Source: Torulaspora globosa (taxonomy: Eukaryota > Ascomycota > Saccharomycetes > Saccharomycetales > Saccharomycetaceae). Taken from it: 64,000 bases of DNA. The notes beneath the pieces were generated by a model. The model did not search any database and had not been told where the DNA came from. It saw nothing but the letters and a program-made list of their open reading frames with translations. The stretch lies in the NCBI RefSeq assembly GCF_014133895.1, contig NC_050731.1, positions 930,001 to 994,000 on the forward strand, read 5' to 3'. A program made the translations under genes and the position numbers. Of this stretch, positions 38,796-48,543 are shown one piece after another; within the stretch, counting starts at the first letter, position 1, and every line of letters begins with the position of its first letter.

Positions 38796-39341
38796 TTAAG
38801 TAAACAACGTGTCCTCATCTCTTAGATACTCGCCAATATCGGCCTGTCTGAATGCAACAATACCAGTTGGCTGCAGATTCCGTGCCTCGCTGGTACTCTT
38901 CGCGCTGACGCCGAACCCCAATGGGATGTCGTTCATCGAGAAGACGATCACACCGGCATGCTCCGGGATGTCGTCGGACATCTTACCGACGTGAGCCTTC
39001 AGAACATGATTACCATACAAGAATGGCATCTCACCATTGGGTTTTATCCAAACTTTATACTTGGCGTTTTGTGCTAGCACCGTAAGGGACGTAACATGTA
39101 ATCTGAACTTGCCTGTCTTCGTGAATTTGCCCAGACAGATGCCCAATGACATCAGGTTTGGTCTCGCTACACATGTGGCCAATTTGGCAACGTTCTCCGG
39201 CACATAGTATACTCTATCCTTCTGTAATCTGAAAACATGCGGTTGTTCTTTGTTATCCACTAAGTACGATATATTTCTGCCGATATAACCAGCCAATTTC
39301 TCAAAAACAACTTTTGTTTCCTCCTCCGTAAGCTGTCTCAT
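38796..39341 (-). CDS. NIP7: 60S biogenesis factor Nip7
   Basis: 181 residues, the exact S. cerevisiae length. The N-terminal pre-PUA domain starts MRQLTEEETKVVFEKLAGYIG; the C-terminal PUA domain (~95-170) contains ILAEH/EHAGVIVFSMNDIPLGFGV-like strands as read here (PEHAGVIVFSMNDIPLGFG). It binds Nop8 and pre-rRNA in 27S processing and 60S assembly. Convergent with SRP72, 74 nt between stops, as in YPL210C/YPL211W. The promoter carries paired PAC sites and an RRPE. Confidence 0.97.
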   Translation of the reverse strand: MRQLTEEETKVVFEKLAGYIGRNISYLVDNKEQPHVFRLQKDRVYYVPENVAKLATCVARPNLMSLGICLGKFTKTGKFRLHVTSLTVLAQNAKYKVWIKPNGEMPFLYGNHVLKAHVGKMSDDIPEHAGVIVFSMNDIPLGFGVSAKSTSEARNLQPTGIVAFRQADIGEYLRDEDTLFT

Positions 39342-39427
39342 GATTATAAATAATACGGCGTTTCGAAATCAGTCAAAAGCAGACCGCTAAAGGCATCTGT
39401 CTGCCTATGACTGTCCATCTCTTATAT

Positions 39428-39467
39428 GCTCATCGCATCTCATCGCTTGAAATGCCAGAAAATTTTC
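39428..39467 (-). promoter_or_regulatory. Double PAC plus RRPE in the NIP7 promoter
   Basis: Two PAC cores in a row (GCTCATCGCA 39428-39437, TCTCATCGCT 39438-39447) followed 10 nt later by an RRPE, GAAAATTTTC (39458-39467). They lie 87-126 nt before the NIP7 ATG. This pairing is the standard signature of ribosome-biogenesis genes (Dot6/Tod6 and Stb3). Confidence 0.8.
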
Positions 39468-40170
39468 AGATCACTTCAGACGAAGCTCTTGAAGCTCTTG
39501 AAGCTAGCTTGAATAAGACAACTTTGACTTTCAGCCTTGAACAAGTTGATCAGACTAGCCGATGAGCCGGTTTTCTGGGTGTTTCGACCAGCGTTATGAT
39601 GCATTTGCGGTGCTGTTTGCAGCAGCAGCTTGTTTGGTTCAAGCGAGGCCGAGAAGAGCTGGGCGGCTATTTAATTAGGGCGTGTTTGGATTATAGTAGC
39701 TCTAGTTGCCTGCTAATTGAGGGATAGGAGTAAGCGATATGCGCCAATGAGCCTCTTCTTCTTTTGGTTGGGATGGTATGATGCCAGCAGGTGGCGCAGG
39801 GCAGACGGGAGATGCACTTGATATCAGCAACGCTGGTGTTCATAGATCAGCTGGTACCGTTCAGGAGAATCTCGAGCCGATAGCTGGTGCGGCCGCGTCT
39901 TCAAACAAGGTTCCGTGTAAAGGGCATTCGAGAGGTTTCCCACAACTTACAGCAAGAATTGACAACTGCAGGTCACTTTGGAGAAGTTGGGAGGCAAAGC
40001 TAATAAAGATTTCCCTATCTAGTGCAACACAAGAAAGCGGTAATTAAGTCGAATGAACCGCAAAATTATCTTGACGCTGCCAGTCTCATCACGACTGTGG
40101 ACTCTCGGTTAGGAGATGCGATCTTCTACACTTCCGCGAATTAACCGTCTGCTCTATGTCTTCTATTTTC
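39468..40170. other. Intergenic stretch NIP7-PUS1
   Basis: About 700 nt with no gene that I can support. The repeated CTTGAAGCT at 39487-39507 is a small tandem repeat. An 89-codon open frame at 39778-40047 starts with ATG but has no recognisable domain, and its composition is unlike the neighbours. No tRNA or box C/D snoRNA seen. Confidence 0.45.
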
Positions 40171-40200
40171 GCTGATGAGCGGTAGCGCTTTGAAAAATTT
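40171..40200 (+). promoter_or_regulatory. PAC and RRPE elements in the PUS1 promoter
   Basis: GCTGATGAGC (partial PAC) at 40171-40180 and TGAAAAATTT (RRPE) at 40191-40200, 60-90 nt before the PUS1 ATG. The order and spacing mirror the NIP7 promoter. Confidence 0.6.
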
Positions 40201-40262
40201 GCGTAATCCACATTGGCAGTCATCGATGACTTGAGCAAAACAGACCATTAGTAGCCTTCAAA

Positions 40263-41898
40263 ATGTCCGATGATAACTTGAGGCCCGCATATGATGATGA
40301 TCAGGTGGATAACGAAGCTTATAAGAGAGGTGCTCAACATAAATGGACTAAGGCACGCAAAGCAGATTATGATGGAAAATCAGCCTCTAACGAGGATGAA
40401 CATGTCGAGAAGAGAGCGTATGTATGTCAGGTCGCCATTCAATCCATAATTGGAATCACAGAGACTAACGAGCAATCTTTGCAGAAAACATGATAGAAAA
40501 CCGTTGGTCGATGAGAGTGGAAGTCCCGTAGCCAAGGAACCTCGTTTGCCCAAGCGTAAAGTCGCTGTGATGATAGGCTACTGCGGGACTGGCTATCACG
40601 GCATGCAGTACAACCCACCAAATCCCACTATTGAGGCTGAGCTGTTCAGAGCGTTTGTCGAAGCGGGTGCCATATCCAAGGCCAACTCGAATGATTTGAA
40701 AAAGAATGGATTCATGAGAGCTGCCAGAACGGATAAGGGGGTCCACGCAGGTGGAAATTTGATTTCTCTGAAGCTTATCATAGAGGATCCTGAGATAAAG
40801 GAAAAAATCAACGAAAAACTGCCTGATGGAATTCGTATTTGGGATATTGAGAGAGTTAACAAAGCATTTGATTGTCGGAAGATGTGTGGATCGCGGTGGT
40901 ACGAGTACCTCCTCCCAACCTATTCCCTCATCGGTCCCAAACCAGGCACCATCTTGCATAAGAGCATCGAGGACAGCAAAATGGAATTGCCAGGTATCTT
41001 AGATGACGATATCGAGTCCAAAAAGTTCTGGGAAGAATTGAATAACGAAGCTCACGAGCAATTTACCGAGAAAGAACTCGAGGAGATTAAGTCGTATGTT
41101 CCCCCTGCTAGGGAGGTTTTTGATGGTAGCGACGAGCTCTATTTGAAAGTAAAGAAATACAAGCAGTTGGAGAACTCACATAGAAGAAAATACCGGATCT
41201 CTGAGGAAAAGCTCAAAAAGTTTGCGGCAGTTATGGAGCAATACCTCGGTGCACACAACTTCCACAACTTCACGCTTGGTAAGGATTTCAAAGATTCCAG
41301 TGCAATCAGATTCATGAAGGAAATTAAAGTTTCCCAGCCGTTTGTGATTGGGGACGCAAAGACTGAATGGGTTTCTATTAAGATTCATGGTCAGTCATTC
41401 ATGTTACACCAAATCCGCAAAATGATCTCAATGGCAACGCTTATTACTAGGTGCGGCTGTCCAACAAACCGCATCTCCGAGGCCTATGGTCCGCAGAAGC
41501 TCAATATCCCCAAGGCGCCAGCGTTAGGTCTTCTCTTGGAATCGCCAGTATTTGAAGGTTACAATACAAGATTAGAAAAATTTGGCTACAAGCCTATTGA
41601 CTTTTCCAAGTATCAAGCCGAGATGGATGCTTTCAAGATGAAGCACATCTACGACAAAATTTATAAGGAGGAAGTCGATGAGAATGTCTTCAACGCGTTT
41701 TTCAATTACATCGATAACTTTGACAGAGTAACAGGGGCGCAGGGTTCTCAATCAGATGAAAAGACCGGAAACGCTGTTCAAAAGAGCGTCTTCGAGTTTC
41801 TGACCGCAAGAGGCATTTCAAACAGCACAGAAGAAAACCATCAATCGCTAACGAAATCCGCGGAGGAGCTAAGCGATGACAAGCCTGCTGAGTCGTGA
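40263..41898 (+). CDS. PUS1: tRNA pseudouridine synthase Pus1, two exons
   Basis: Exons 40263-40417 and 40485-41898 give 522 residues. Exon 1 encodes MSDDNLRPAYDDDQVDNEAY... up to HVEKRA, exon 2 continues KHDRKPLVDESGSPVAKEPR; the joined N-terminus aligns with S. cerevisiae Pus1 (MSEENLRPAYDD...HIDKR...EPRLPKRK). The catalytic Asp is in RAARTDKGVHAGGN. TruA fold; it makes pseudouridine at several tRNA positions (27, 28, 34, 36 and others) and in U2 snRNA. S. cerevisiae PUS1 (YPL212C) has no intron as far as I know. Its paralogue PUS2 (YGL063W) would map to the same ancestral gene. Confidence 0.93.
40418..40484 (+). other. PUS1 intron, 67 nt
   Basis: Donor GTATGT (40418-40423), branch-point candidate GACTAAC (40463-40469), acceptor GCAG ending 40484. 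Phase 2: the last two bases of exon 1 (GC) join the first base of exon 2 (A). Without splicing the frame stops at the TGA at 40491-40493, so retention gives a 76-residue peptide. A second GTATGT four bases downstream would break the frame. Confidence 0.88.
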
Positions 41899-42122
41899 AA
41901 GCGTTAACCTTGAATCAAGCATCAAGAACGTTTGCAATGTACAATTAATGGATATAGAATAATCAGAATTCGATAATATGTGAACTATAGGAGCTTACGT
42001 CGAAAGTGACCCGAAATTTTTCATTCAAAGTCAATAGACTTGATGGTACACGCAGATATCGAAGACCGTGGTCTGCAAAACTGCAATTGAGCCCTTATTG
42101 TCGCCTGGTTGGCATTACCGAG

Positions 42123-43448
42123 ATGCTTAAACTTCAATATAGGCAACTGTTCACTACCACGGTAGCGAAAGCTGCGGCCCCTGCGCGTGGCAAGGCGCAA
42201 GGTTTCGCCAAGAAAGCATCAGGAAATAGGGCAGGGGCCAAGAGAATTACTAATGACACACTCTACAAGAATTGGGCTGACACTGTGAGTTTCAGCAAAC
42301 TGAATCAGTATGCGCTTCCTACTGAAATCCCAACCTTCAATCCGAAAGAATTGGCTAGCTCTCTGAACAGAGTATCGTCATACTCGAATAAACACTACAG
42401 ATCTCTTTACCATTTAGGTTCCTTCCACAAGAATCAATTCAATGAGCTCTTCCCAAAACCAGTATCTCTAATTCGTAAAGATAGCATAGGCAAGCTGATA
42501 AATTTACTGCAGACTGGCGATCACAAAACATTTGTCCTTACTGGAGAACCAGGTGTAGGAAAGAGCACTTTATTGGCACAGCTTCATGCATTTGGATGCG
42601 ATTCTAACAACATAATCATCCATATATCCTATCCAGAACTGTTTCTCAATGGTCGCAGCGACTTCTTTTATGACGACAAGTTAAAGGAATACGTGCAGCC
42701 CATGTACATGAAGAAACTACTCAGAAAGATTTTAAAGTCAAATGATGAAAACATTTTACGCTCTTTGAAACTAATTTCGGACTATAAGTTCCCTAATGCC
42801 GATCCCAAAGATTCTGCCATCAAGAAGCATATTTCACTGATCAAAGGTAAGAACACCTTATTTGACTTACTTTCCATTAAAACATTGGGTCGCAACCGCG
42901 GAGAGCTTTTCAAAGCCGTCATCTCTGAATTGGCTGGTCAAAAAAGTCATCCAGTTCTTTTCACAGTTGATAACTTTTCGCGTATATTGACAGGACCTGT
43001 CACAAGCTATAAAGATGCCAACAACAAGAATATTAGCATTTTTGAGTTCCAACTTGGCAAGACCATTCTTGGAATTGTAAGTGGAGAAATCTGCTTTCCT
43101 AACAAGAACAGTGCTTGTGTGCTAGCAATTTCTGGCGTCGACAGAACAAATAGAACTCTTCCTGTCGCTTTAGGTAAGATTCCAGAGGACGTATATATCA
43201 AAAGATATCACTACGATCCACAGCTAGCGGAGATTCTGAAAAAAGGCAAAGTTCAGGAATTCGAAGTTCCAAAGTTGACTAAGGAAGAAGTAAGAGAATT
43301 AATGGACTTTTACTTCAAATCAGAGATACTATTGGAGTCTGATTCCGAAAATAACTCACTCGACAAGCTCACAGATGAGAAATACTTCTTGAGTGGAAAC
43401 GGTAATCCACGGGATCTTCTAAAAAGCATCGTTCTAATGCATACATGA
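42123..43448 (+). CDS. RSM23: Mitochondrial small-subunit ribosomal protein mS29 (DAP3)
   Basis: 441 residues from ATG 42123; the frame is open 39 codons upstream only from a GTG. The presequence MLKLQYRQLFTTTVAKAAAP fits mitochondrial import. A P-loop GEPGVGKSTLL near 142-152 marks the DAP3/mS29 GTP-binding family. S. cerevisiae Rsm23 has 450 residues. It is part of the head of the mitochondrial small subunit. Together with CEG1 and SNT2 it forms the YGL129C-YGL130W-YGL131C block. Convergent with CEG1. Confidence 0.94.
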   Translation: MLKLQYRQLFTTTVAKAAAPARGKAQGFAKKASGNRAGAKRITNDTLYKNWADTVSFSKLNQYALPTEIPTFNPKELASSLNRVSSYSNKHYRSLYHLGSFHKNQFNELFPKPVSLIRKDSIGKLINLLQTGDHKTFVLTGEPGVGKSTLLAQLHAFGCDSNNIIIHISYPELFLNGRSDFFYDDKLKEYVQPMYMKKLLRKILKSNDENILRSLKLISDYKFPNADPKDSAIKKHISLIKGKNTLFDLLSIKTLGRNRGELFKAVISELAGQKSHPVLFTVDNFSRILTGPVTSYKDANNKNISIFEFQLGKTILGIVSGEICFPNKNSACVLAISGVDRTNRTLPVALGKIPEDVYIKRYHYDPQLAEILKKGKVQEFEVPKLTKEEVRELMDFYFKSEILLESDSENNSLDKLTDEKYFLSGNGNPRDLLKSIVLMHT

Positions 43449-43514
43449 AGTAAGACACTTTGCAGATTTCTGTTGGTTTTCCTTGCCTGTAAATAATACA
43501 AAAAACCTCTCTAT

Positions 43515-44867
43515 TTACTCAGACCAATCATCATCATCCACATAACTAGGTTCTGTCTTTGATGCGGGTTGATCAGCTACGGCTTTATTCTGACTGGGGT
43601 GTTGCTGCAAAGGCTTCGTATGGTTATTGCGGCCATCCCCTACGTTTCTTTCCTCCCATCTTTTTTTTATCTCGGGAACCACTTCTGCGAGGTCTTCAAC
43701 TTTTACTGAATCGCTTATACTTTCCAGCACTTTCTGCACGACGGAAGTGTGATTACCATTCAGTTTGTCGTCCCTAAATCGGAGCATCTTCCATGCCCCG
43801 GTCTCCTGATCTTTATAGCATTCTACAGTTCTGCCGTTAAGTGGCTCTTCCAGACTCTTTAACTCTTGCCACTTTTCATCGCTAACATCTAACTCTGCAA
43901 ATTTTTTGTACGTTCTTTGTAGTATTTCAAGCTCTTTCTTGCTAAAAGGGCGGTCAAAGTTCTTAAGCTTTGAGTTGACGTCTGCACCACCCTGCCAAAC
44001 GTACAAGTCAAATATGGGTTTCGCATCGTAGTTGTAATACCATCTCTCAGGATCCTTCTTAGGGAGCGATTCATCCTCCACCATGGGGATTCTTAAAATC
44101 AGTTTAAAATCAACAGAGTTTTCATCCTCTGGCTTCCACTTCAGCAGATTAGAGTCCTTACCTCCTATAGTGTATGGCGCCTTTACCGGCGTAAAAATCA
44201 GACCATCAGATTGGTGTGGTAGTTTGTCCAGGCTATTGACCACTTTCAGTAAGTCGTAACCGAAGTTCATATGCTTCATAGAGAGTTTGAATGGAAATGT
44301 AACGCACTTGTCACCAAACAGTGATCTTAAATCGTAGTACGGTTTGAAGAATTCCTTGCCCAAGTGAGCCAATCTCGAGCTCGTAGGTGAAGGCGTGATG
44401 CACCTACCATTGATTGCTAGACAATCAAACATCAAGTACCTCAGTTCCTTTACCTTTGTCATTGGATTTGTCTGGATCACCAGTTCTCCGTCAATCAACG
44501 TACCGTCCTGGAGTGTTTCGAGTAGTTCCTTCTTATCTTTGCGAGGAAGTCTCGGAAACCGGAATCCATTCACAAGATAGTAATTATTCTCTCTGTCGAT
44601 CATAAAACAGCCCTGCTCTCTTGTCACTGGATTAATCAAAATCAGCATCAATGCTCTCAGACCATCAGTCTTCTCACACACGTAGTAATCTTGTGAAAAA
44701 AGCTTCTCATCAATGTCTGAATGCTGAAACGACACTGGTTGCGATCCAGGGAATGTCTTGGCTGGTTTTGGTGAGTTTAACAGCTTGCATATCATCATCC
44801 TCAAATCTTGCGTGACGTTGGCAGGCTGAATTATACCTGGGATTTCCGGTGAAGTTCTTGAGTCCAT
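43515..44867 (-). CDS. CEG1: mRNA guanylyltransferase (capping enzyme) Ceg1
   Basis: 450 residues from the ATG at 44865-44867; the longer open frame starts from a non-ATG inside SNT2 and has no family support. Nucleotidyltransferase motifs: EKTDGLRALM (motif I, nucleophile Lys near 70), DRENNYY (Ia region), DGELV (III), SDGLIFTPVKAPY (IIIa/IV), LLKWKPE (V). The OB-fold C-terminus ends DDDDWSE. Ceg1 transfers GMP to the 5' diphosphate of pre-mRNA, working with Cet1 and binding Pol II CTD. Divergent from SNT2 over 145 nt. Confidence 0.97.
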   Translation of the reverse strand: MDSRTSPEIPGIIQPANVTQDLRMMICKLLNSPKPAKTFPGSQPVSFQHSDIDEKLFSQDYYVCEKTDGLRALMLILINPVTREQGCFMIDRENNYYLVNGFRFPRLPRKDKKELLETLQDGTLIDGELVIQTNPMTKVKELRYLMFDCLAINGRCITPSPTSSRLAHLGKEFFKPYYDLRSLFGDKCVTFPFKLSMKHMNFGYDLLKVVNSLDKLPHQSDGLIFTPVKAPYTIGGKDSNLLKWKPEDENSVDFKLILRIPMVEDESLPKKDPERWYYNYDAKPIFDLYVWQGGADVNSKLKNFDRPFSKKELEILQRTYKKFAELDVSDEKWQELKSLEEPLNGRTVECYKDQETGAWKMLRFRDDKLNGNHTSVVQKVLESISDSVKVEDLAEVVPEIKKRWEERNVGDGRNNHTKPLQQHPSQNKAVADQPASKTEPSYVDDDDWSE

Positions 44868-45012
44868 CTTAGTAGCATCAAACTTTGCCCAGGAATCTGC
44901 GTCTTCTGGTTTGCCCTCTCTGCTTGGCTTCGATTGTAGTGTTAAGCAACAGTTAATAAATTTATTAGTACCAGCAAGATCTCTTACTGACAAGGAACAA
45001 AAGTAGGCTAAG

Positions 45013-47577
45013 ATGGCGAATCCATATGATGCTGCTCTGCCCAAGAAGAGGGCAGCATCAAGAACCGTTAACTATAGTGAAAGTGATGCTGATGCTGAAT
45101 TGAGCCTGAGGCTGGAGGCTCTGGAGAAACGAAATGGGTTGGGTGATACCAAGGTGAAGAAGGCAAAGAGAGAGGATTCAGGCTACAGGTATCAGGCCTT
45201 TCTGGACGATAAGATGACCAGCTGGAATTTTGTACCTAATTTACCTCCGTCATTCAGGAAAACAAGCAGGTTTTCGAACTTCATCGAGCTGGAAGGCTCG
45301 ACGGTTAACGTTCAAAGACAATGCCTGTTTAGCACGGAAGGTGAGATTTTGAAAGTCGATGATACGATCTACATGGTTTCCGAACCTCCTGGGGAGCCCT
45401 ACTACATCGGTCGGGTAGTGGAGTTTCTCTGCAGGCCAGAGTTTCGACATCTTGTGAAGGAGCTTATGAAATACACAGCTGAGATACCATCTAAGTATTT
45501 CGAACTGAAGATGAATTGGTATTATAGGCCAAGAGATATCCATAACCATACGAAAAACGTCAGCTCACGTCTGGTGTATGCTTCACTGCACCATGATATC
45601 TGCCCCATTACGTCTTATAGAGGTAAATGCACTGTGATACACAAGAATGAAGCGCCAGGAACATTGCACAGCCAGCTGGAGCTGATCACTAAGGACAACG
45701 TGTTTTATTACGATCAGCTTTACGACCGACACACCTTGAAATATTACGATGTCTATCCCACTGATACTTTGCTGAATCGGGTGGACAGCAAATCTCCATT
45801 CCTCTATTATCTTTTCAAAAGATTTTATCACGTATATGTGGAAGAGGGTTATCCGTTTCACAAGGTGCTGAAGAGGTACTTTCTCATAGATGACAACAAT
45901 CTGGAAACTGACAACTCTTGGGATAACCGCTGTACTACATGCAAAGAGTGGTGCAACAACTCTCAGTTTCTGAAGTGCGATGAGTGTGACTGTGCTGTGC
46001 ACTTGTCATGTATGAACCCGCCACTGACTAGGAAACCGAATAAGGGAGTAATCTGGCTTTGTTATCTATGTCTAAGTCGACAAGAGGGCTCATCGGAGGC
46101 ACTGCACGAAGTGGAGAGGGAAGAGAAAACGATGAGATCACTCATCCTTGAGGAGAAGAGAAGACTGAATCACCTTGCTAACTCTCGAGTGCAAGAAAAG
46201 CTTCCGATCAAGCGAGAAAGCGCATGGTACCAGTACGTTGGGCAGCATATGATCTGTTCTATGGAGGATCTGTTAGATACTGACTTGCTTTTACCTTATC
46301 CTTTCAAGACGTCTCGAATTGGTCCTAAATATCAATGGTCTGGATGCAATGATCAGGAGAATTGGCATGAGATGCCCTATCAAAACCAGCAATCAGATAA
46401 TCGAGGGACTTCTACTAGTGCAGAACTAAACTGGAAGCTGGATGAATCAAAAATAAGCGCTGAAGAATTGGAGGCTTATGTTAGTCATTGCAAACAAGAA
46501 TTTGCCCCCAGATTAGAAATGATTCCTGAAAGCTGCAATTTTCTCGACATGATTTTGAAAATCCTGATGCTATGTGACTACGACGAATCTTCGGCTTTGA
46601 ATATCTGTGAGACTGATCTAACCAGGATCAATCTCAAAGAGCCGACCTTTACACCTGAAGAAATCCACCAATTTGAAGAGGGCGTGGCCAAGTACGGCAG
46701 TGAACTGAATCATGTCAGCGACTGTGTCCCCACTCAGTCTCTTTCGATGGTCGTCAGATACTATTATCAATGGAAGAAGACACCGAGCGGCCGTGAGATT
46801 TGGGGAAACTTCAAAGGTAGATCTAAGAATAAGCTGAGTAAGATGCCCAAAGATATTCGCGAATCTACTCACAGGAAGTCTCTCAGGGAGAGGAAGCTGA
46901 CGAAACTGGCAAAGGAGAGCAGCGCATGCAACTTCCAGCGCCAAAGCAGGTTCATAGATGAGTCGTGTTTTGATATTGAGAATATGCCCATCCTCAAGAA
47001 CTACTTCAGGTGTCTGTTTTGCCTCATAGACTTTTCACCGATGTGGTATAAAGTCACCGATGGCTTTGATGAAGACGACATTGAAGCGCAACAAAATCTT
47101 GCTCAAAGACCGCCAGGCAGAGCAATCAACGGAAGGCCAAAAAATAACCTTGAGAAGGTAGACGCCCTATGCATCAGGTGTGCAAGGCTTTGGAGAAGGT
47201 ACGGTGTGAGGTGGGAACCTCCTCTCGAAGTGCTCAAACGTCTTAATAACAATAACAATTCCAGCTTTTTGAACTCTTTAGCAGCCATCCTTGATGAAAC
47301 TAATATGAATATTCTGAAGACTGAACCTCAACAAGCAGGGGATAAGCTAGTCGAATGGGAACTGGTGCAAGACGCTGAACTACTTGCAAGACAGAGGCTG
47401 GCTCTCACACACGAACCTGGCTCTTTCAGTAAATATAAAAGACATTCCGCCAGCAACCGTTCCCGACTGTACAAGATGGTCAAAAGGCCGTACGACAGCG
47501 AGTCGTATCGCACTGAAAACATGATTAAAGAGCTAGAAAATATGTTAGCGGAACATGCAGGAAACCCATATAGATAA
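45013..47577 (+). CDS. SNT2: Snt2-type BAH/PHD/SANT chromatin protein, short at the C-terminus
   Basis: 854 residues against about 1400 in S. cerevisiae Snt2. Visible domains: BAH (~100-280, GSTVNVQRQCLFSTEGEILK), PHD finger (~307-350, CTTCKEWCNNSQFLKCDEC), SANT (~546-600, TFTPEEIHQFEEGVAKYG), GATA-like Cys pairs (CLFC ~667, CIRC ~719). Those I know from S. cerevisiae Snt2 further on, two more PHD-type fingers in the last third, are absent. The stop is a clean TAA, and only 172 nt separate it from the LEA1 stop, so there is no room for the missing part. Snt2 (with Ecm5 and Rpd3, Snt2C complex) regulates stress genes and ubiquitinates excess histones. Confidence 0.9.
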   Translation: MANPYDAALPKKRAASRTVNYSESDADAELSLRLEALEKRNGLGDTKVKKAKREDSGYRYQAFLDDKMTSWNFVPNLPPSFRKTSRFSNFIELEGSTVNVQRQCLFSTEGEILKVDDTIYMVSEPPGEPYYIGRVVEFLCRPEFRHLVKELMKYTAEIPSKYFELKMNWYYRPRDIHNHTKNVSSRLVYASLHHDICPITSYRGKCTVIHKNEAPGTLHSQLELITKDNVFYYDQLYDRHTLKYYDVYPTDTLLNRVDSKSPFLYYLFKRFYHVYVEEGYPFHKVLKRYFLIDDNNLETDNSWDNRCTTCKEWCNNSQFLKCDECDCAVHLSCMNPPLTRKPNKGVIWLCYLCLSRQEGSSEALHEVEREEKTMRSLILEEKRRLNHLANSRVQEKLPIKRESAWYQYVGQHMICSMEDLLDTDLLLPYPFKTSRIGPKYQWSGCNDQENWHEMPYQNQQSDNRGTSTSAELNWKLDESKISAEELEAYVSHCKQEFAPRLEMIPESCNFLDMILKILMLCDYDESSALNICETDLTRINLKEPTFTPEEIHQFEEGVAKYGSELNHVSDCVPTQSLSMVVRYYYQWKKTPSGREIWGNFKGRSKNKLSKMPKDIRESTHRKSLRERKLTKLAKESSACNFQRQSRFIDESCFDIENMPILKNYFRCLFCLIDFSPMWYKVTDGFDEDDIEAQQNLAQRPPGRAINGRPKNNLEKVDALCIRCARLWRRYGVRWEPPLEVLKRLNNNNNSSFLNSLAAILDETNMNILKTEPQQAGDKLVEWELVQDAELLARQRLALTHEPGSFSKYKRHSASNRSRLYKMVKRPYDSESYRTENMIKELENMLAEHAGNPYR

Positions 47578-47749
47578 TCTAAATATACCACTCTTGCTCA
47601 GTGGAGGTATGTTAAGCCGGGATTGTTGCGCATATGGAGGAAACCCCGCCATCTCACTATCAGTGGCAACCTTACAGCACTGGGGATTGTCTCGAAAGCT
47701 CGAGGCGTCGCCCGGGCCCACTTTGAGTAGCAGACGCCACGGACACTAT

Positions 47750-48448
47750 TCAGACGCCGCCGGCGAGAAGCTTCTCGATGCGAGCTATTTCTGCTAACGA
47801 AGTAGCGCTTGCCAACTGAGCTTTCAGCTCGTTCTTTCTTTCCTCGCTCATCTTGCTGACAACAAGATCCGCGATCTCCAACGATTTATCTCTCTTGACG
47901 CCGGTGGCCACAGCTTCGCTAGCAATGTCGATTTCTTGTGTCTCTCTTGAACGAACTCGCTCCTCTTGCGTAACTCTCTCAAAGTCCAGTACCGTAAGGT
48001 TCGGCACCGCTCGAAGCACATGTTCCCGGTAGCCCTGTAGATGGCAGACTTGATTCCCCCGAAGCACCAGGGTTTCCAGGCTGCCAGGTGCGTTCTTCAA
48101 ACCGTTCAGCTGCTCCAATGTAGAAATATTATTATTCGCAACCACCAAATTGCGTATCCTGCCGGGCAACAACCTGCCATTCGTAGCCGTGATCTGGTTT
48201 CGCGACAGTAGAACCGTATGGATGTCGCTCCTATCTCGCAGATCGGGTATAGCAACAAGCTCATTGTTCGTAAGATCCAATATATGCGTTGGTTTAGACA
48301 GTCGTTTCAAACTCGACGGCATCGACTCTGTATCAGTCTCTAGCTGCAAATTTCGAAGAATCGTGCACTTATCCACGTCGTGTTTCCCATTCAGATGATC
48401 CACATAGTATTCAGGTGCATCCAACAGCACACTAGGAGTAAACCTCAT
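47750..48448 (-). CDS. LEA1: U2 snRNP A' protein Lea1
   Basis: 232 residues from ATG at 48446-48448 (S. cerevisiae 238). Leucine-rich repeats: THILDLTNNELVAIPDL, IHTVLLSRNQIT, IRNLVVANNNIS, LETLVLRGNQVCHLQGYREHVL (~50-140), the U2A' signature cap, then a charged helix ending IARIEKLLAGGV. It binds Msl1 (U2B'') and U2 snRNA stem-loop IV and is needed for prespliceosome formation. Convergent with SNT2. Counterpart YPL213W. Confidence 0.95.
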   Translation of the reverse strand: MRFTPSVLLDAPEYYVDHLNGKHDVDKCTILRNLQLETDTESMPSSLKRLSKPTHILDLTNNELVAIPDLRDRSDIHTVLLSRNQITATNGRLLPGRIRNLVVANNNISTLEQLNGLKNAPGSLETLVLRGNQVCHLQGYREHVLRAVPNLTVLDFERVTQEERVRSRETQEIDIASEAVATGVKRDKSLEIADLVVSKMSEERKNELKAQLASATSLAEIARIEKLLAGGV

Positions 48449-48543
48449 CGTCTGGCGGCCCTCAGGTGTCAATCACCCACCCAATTGTACTCATGAAGTC
48501 TCTATTTTATCAGTGCTAAAGTTAATTAAACTGGTGAAATTTC

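Noticed and set aside
39778..40047. 89-codon ATG frame between NIP7 and PUS1
   Set aside because: No recognisable domain and no counterpart known at this position; kept as an intergenic note only.
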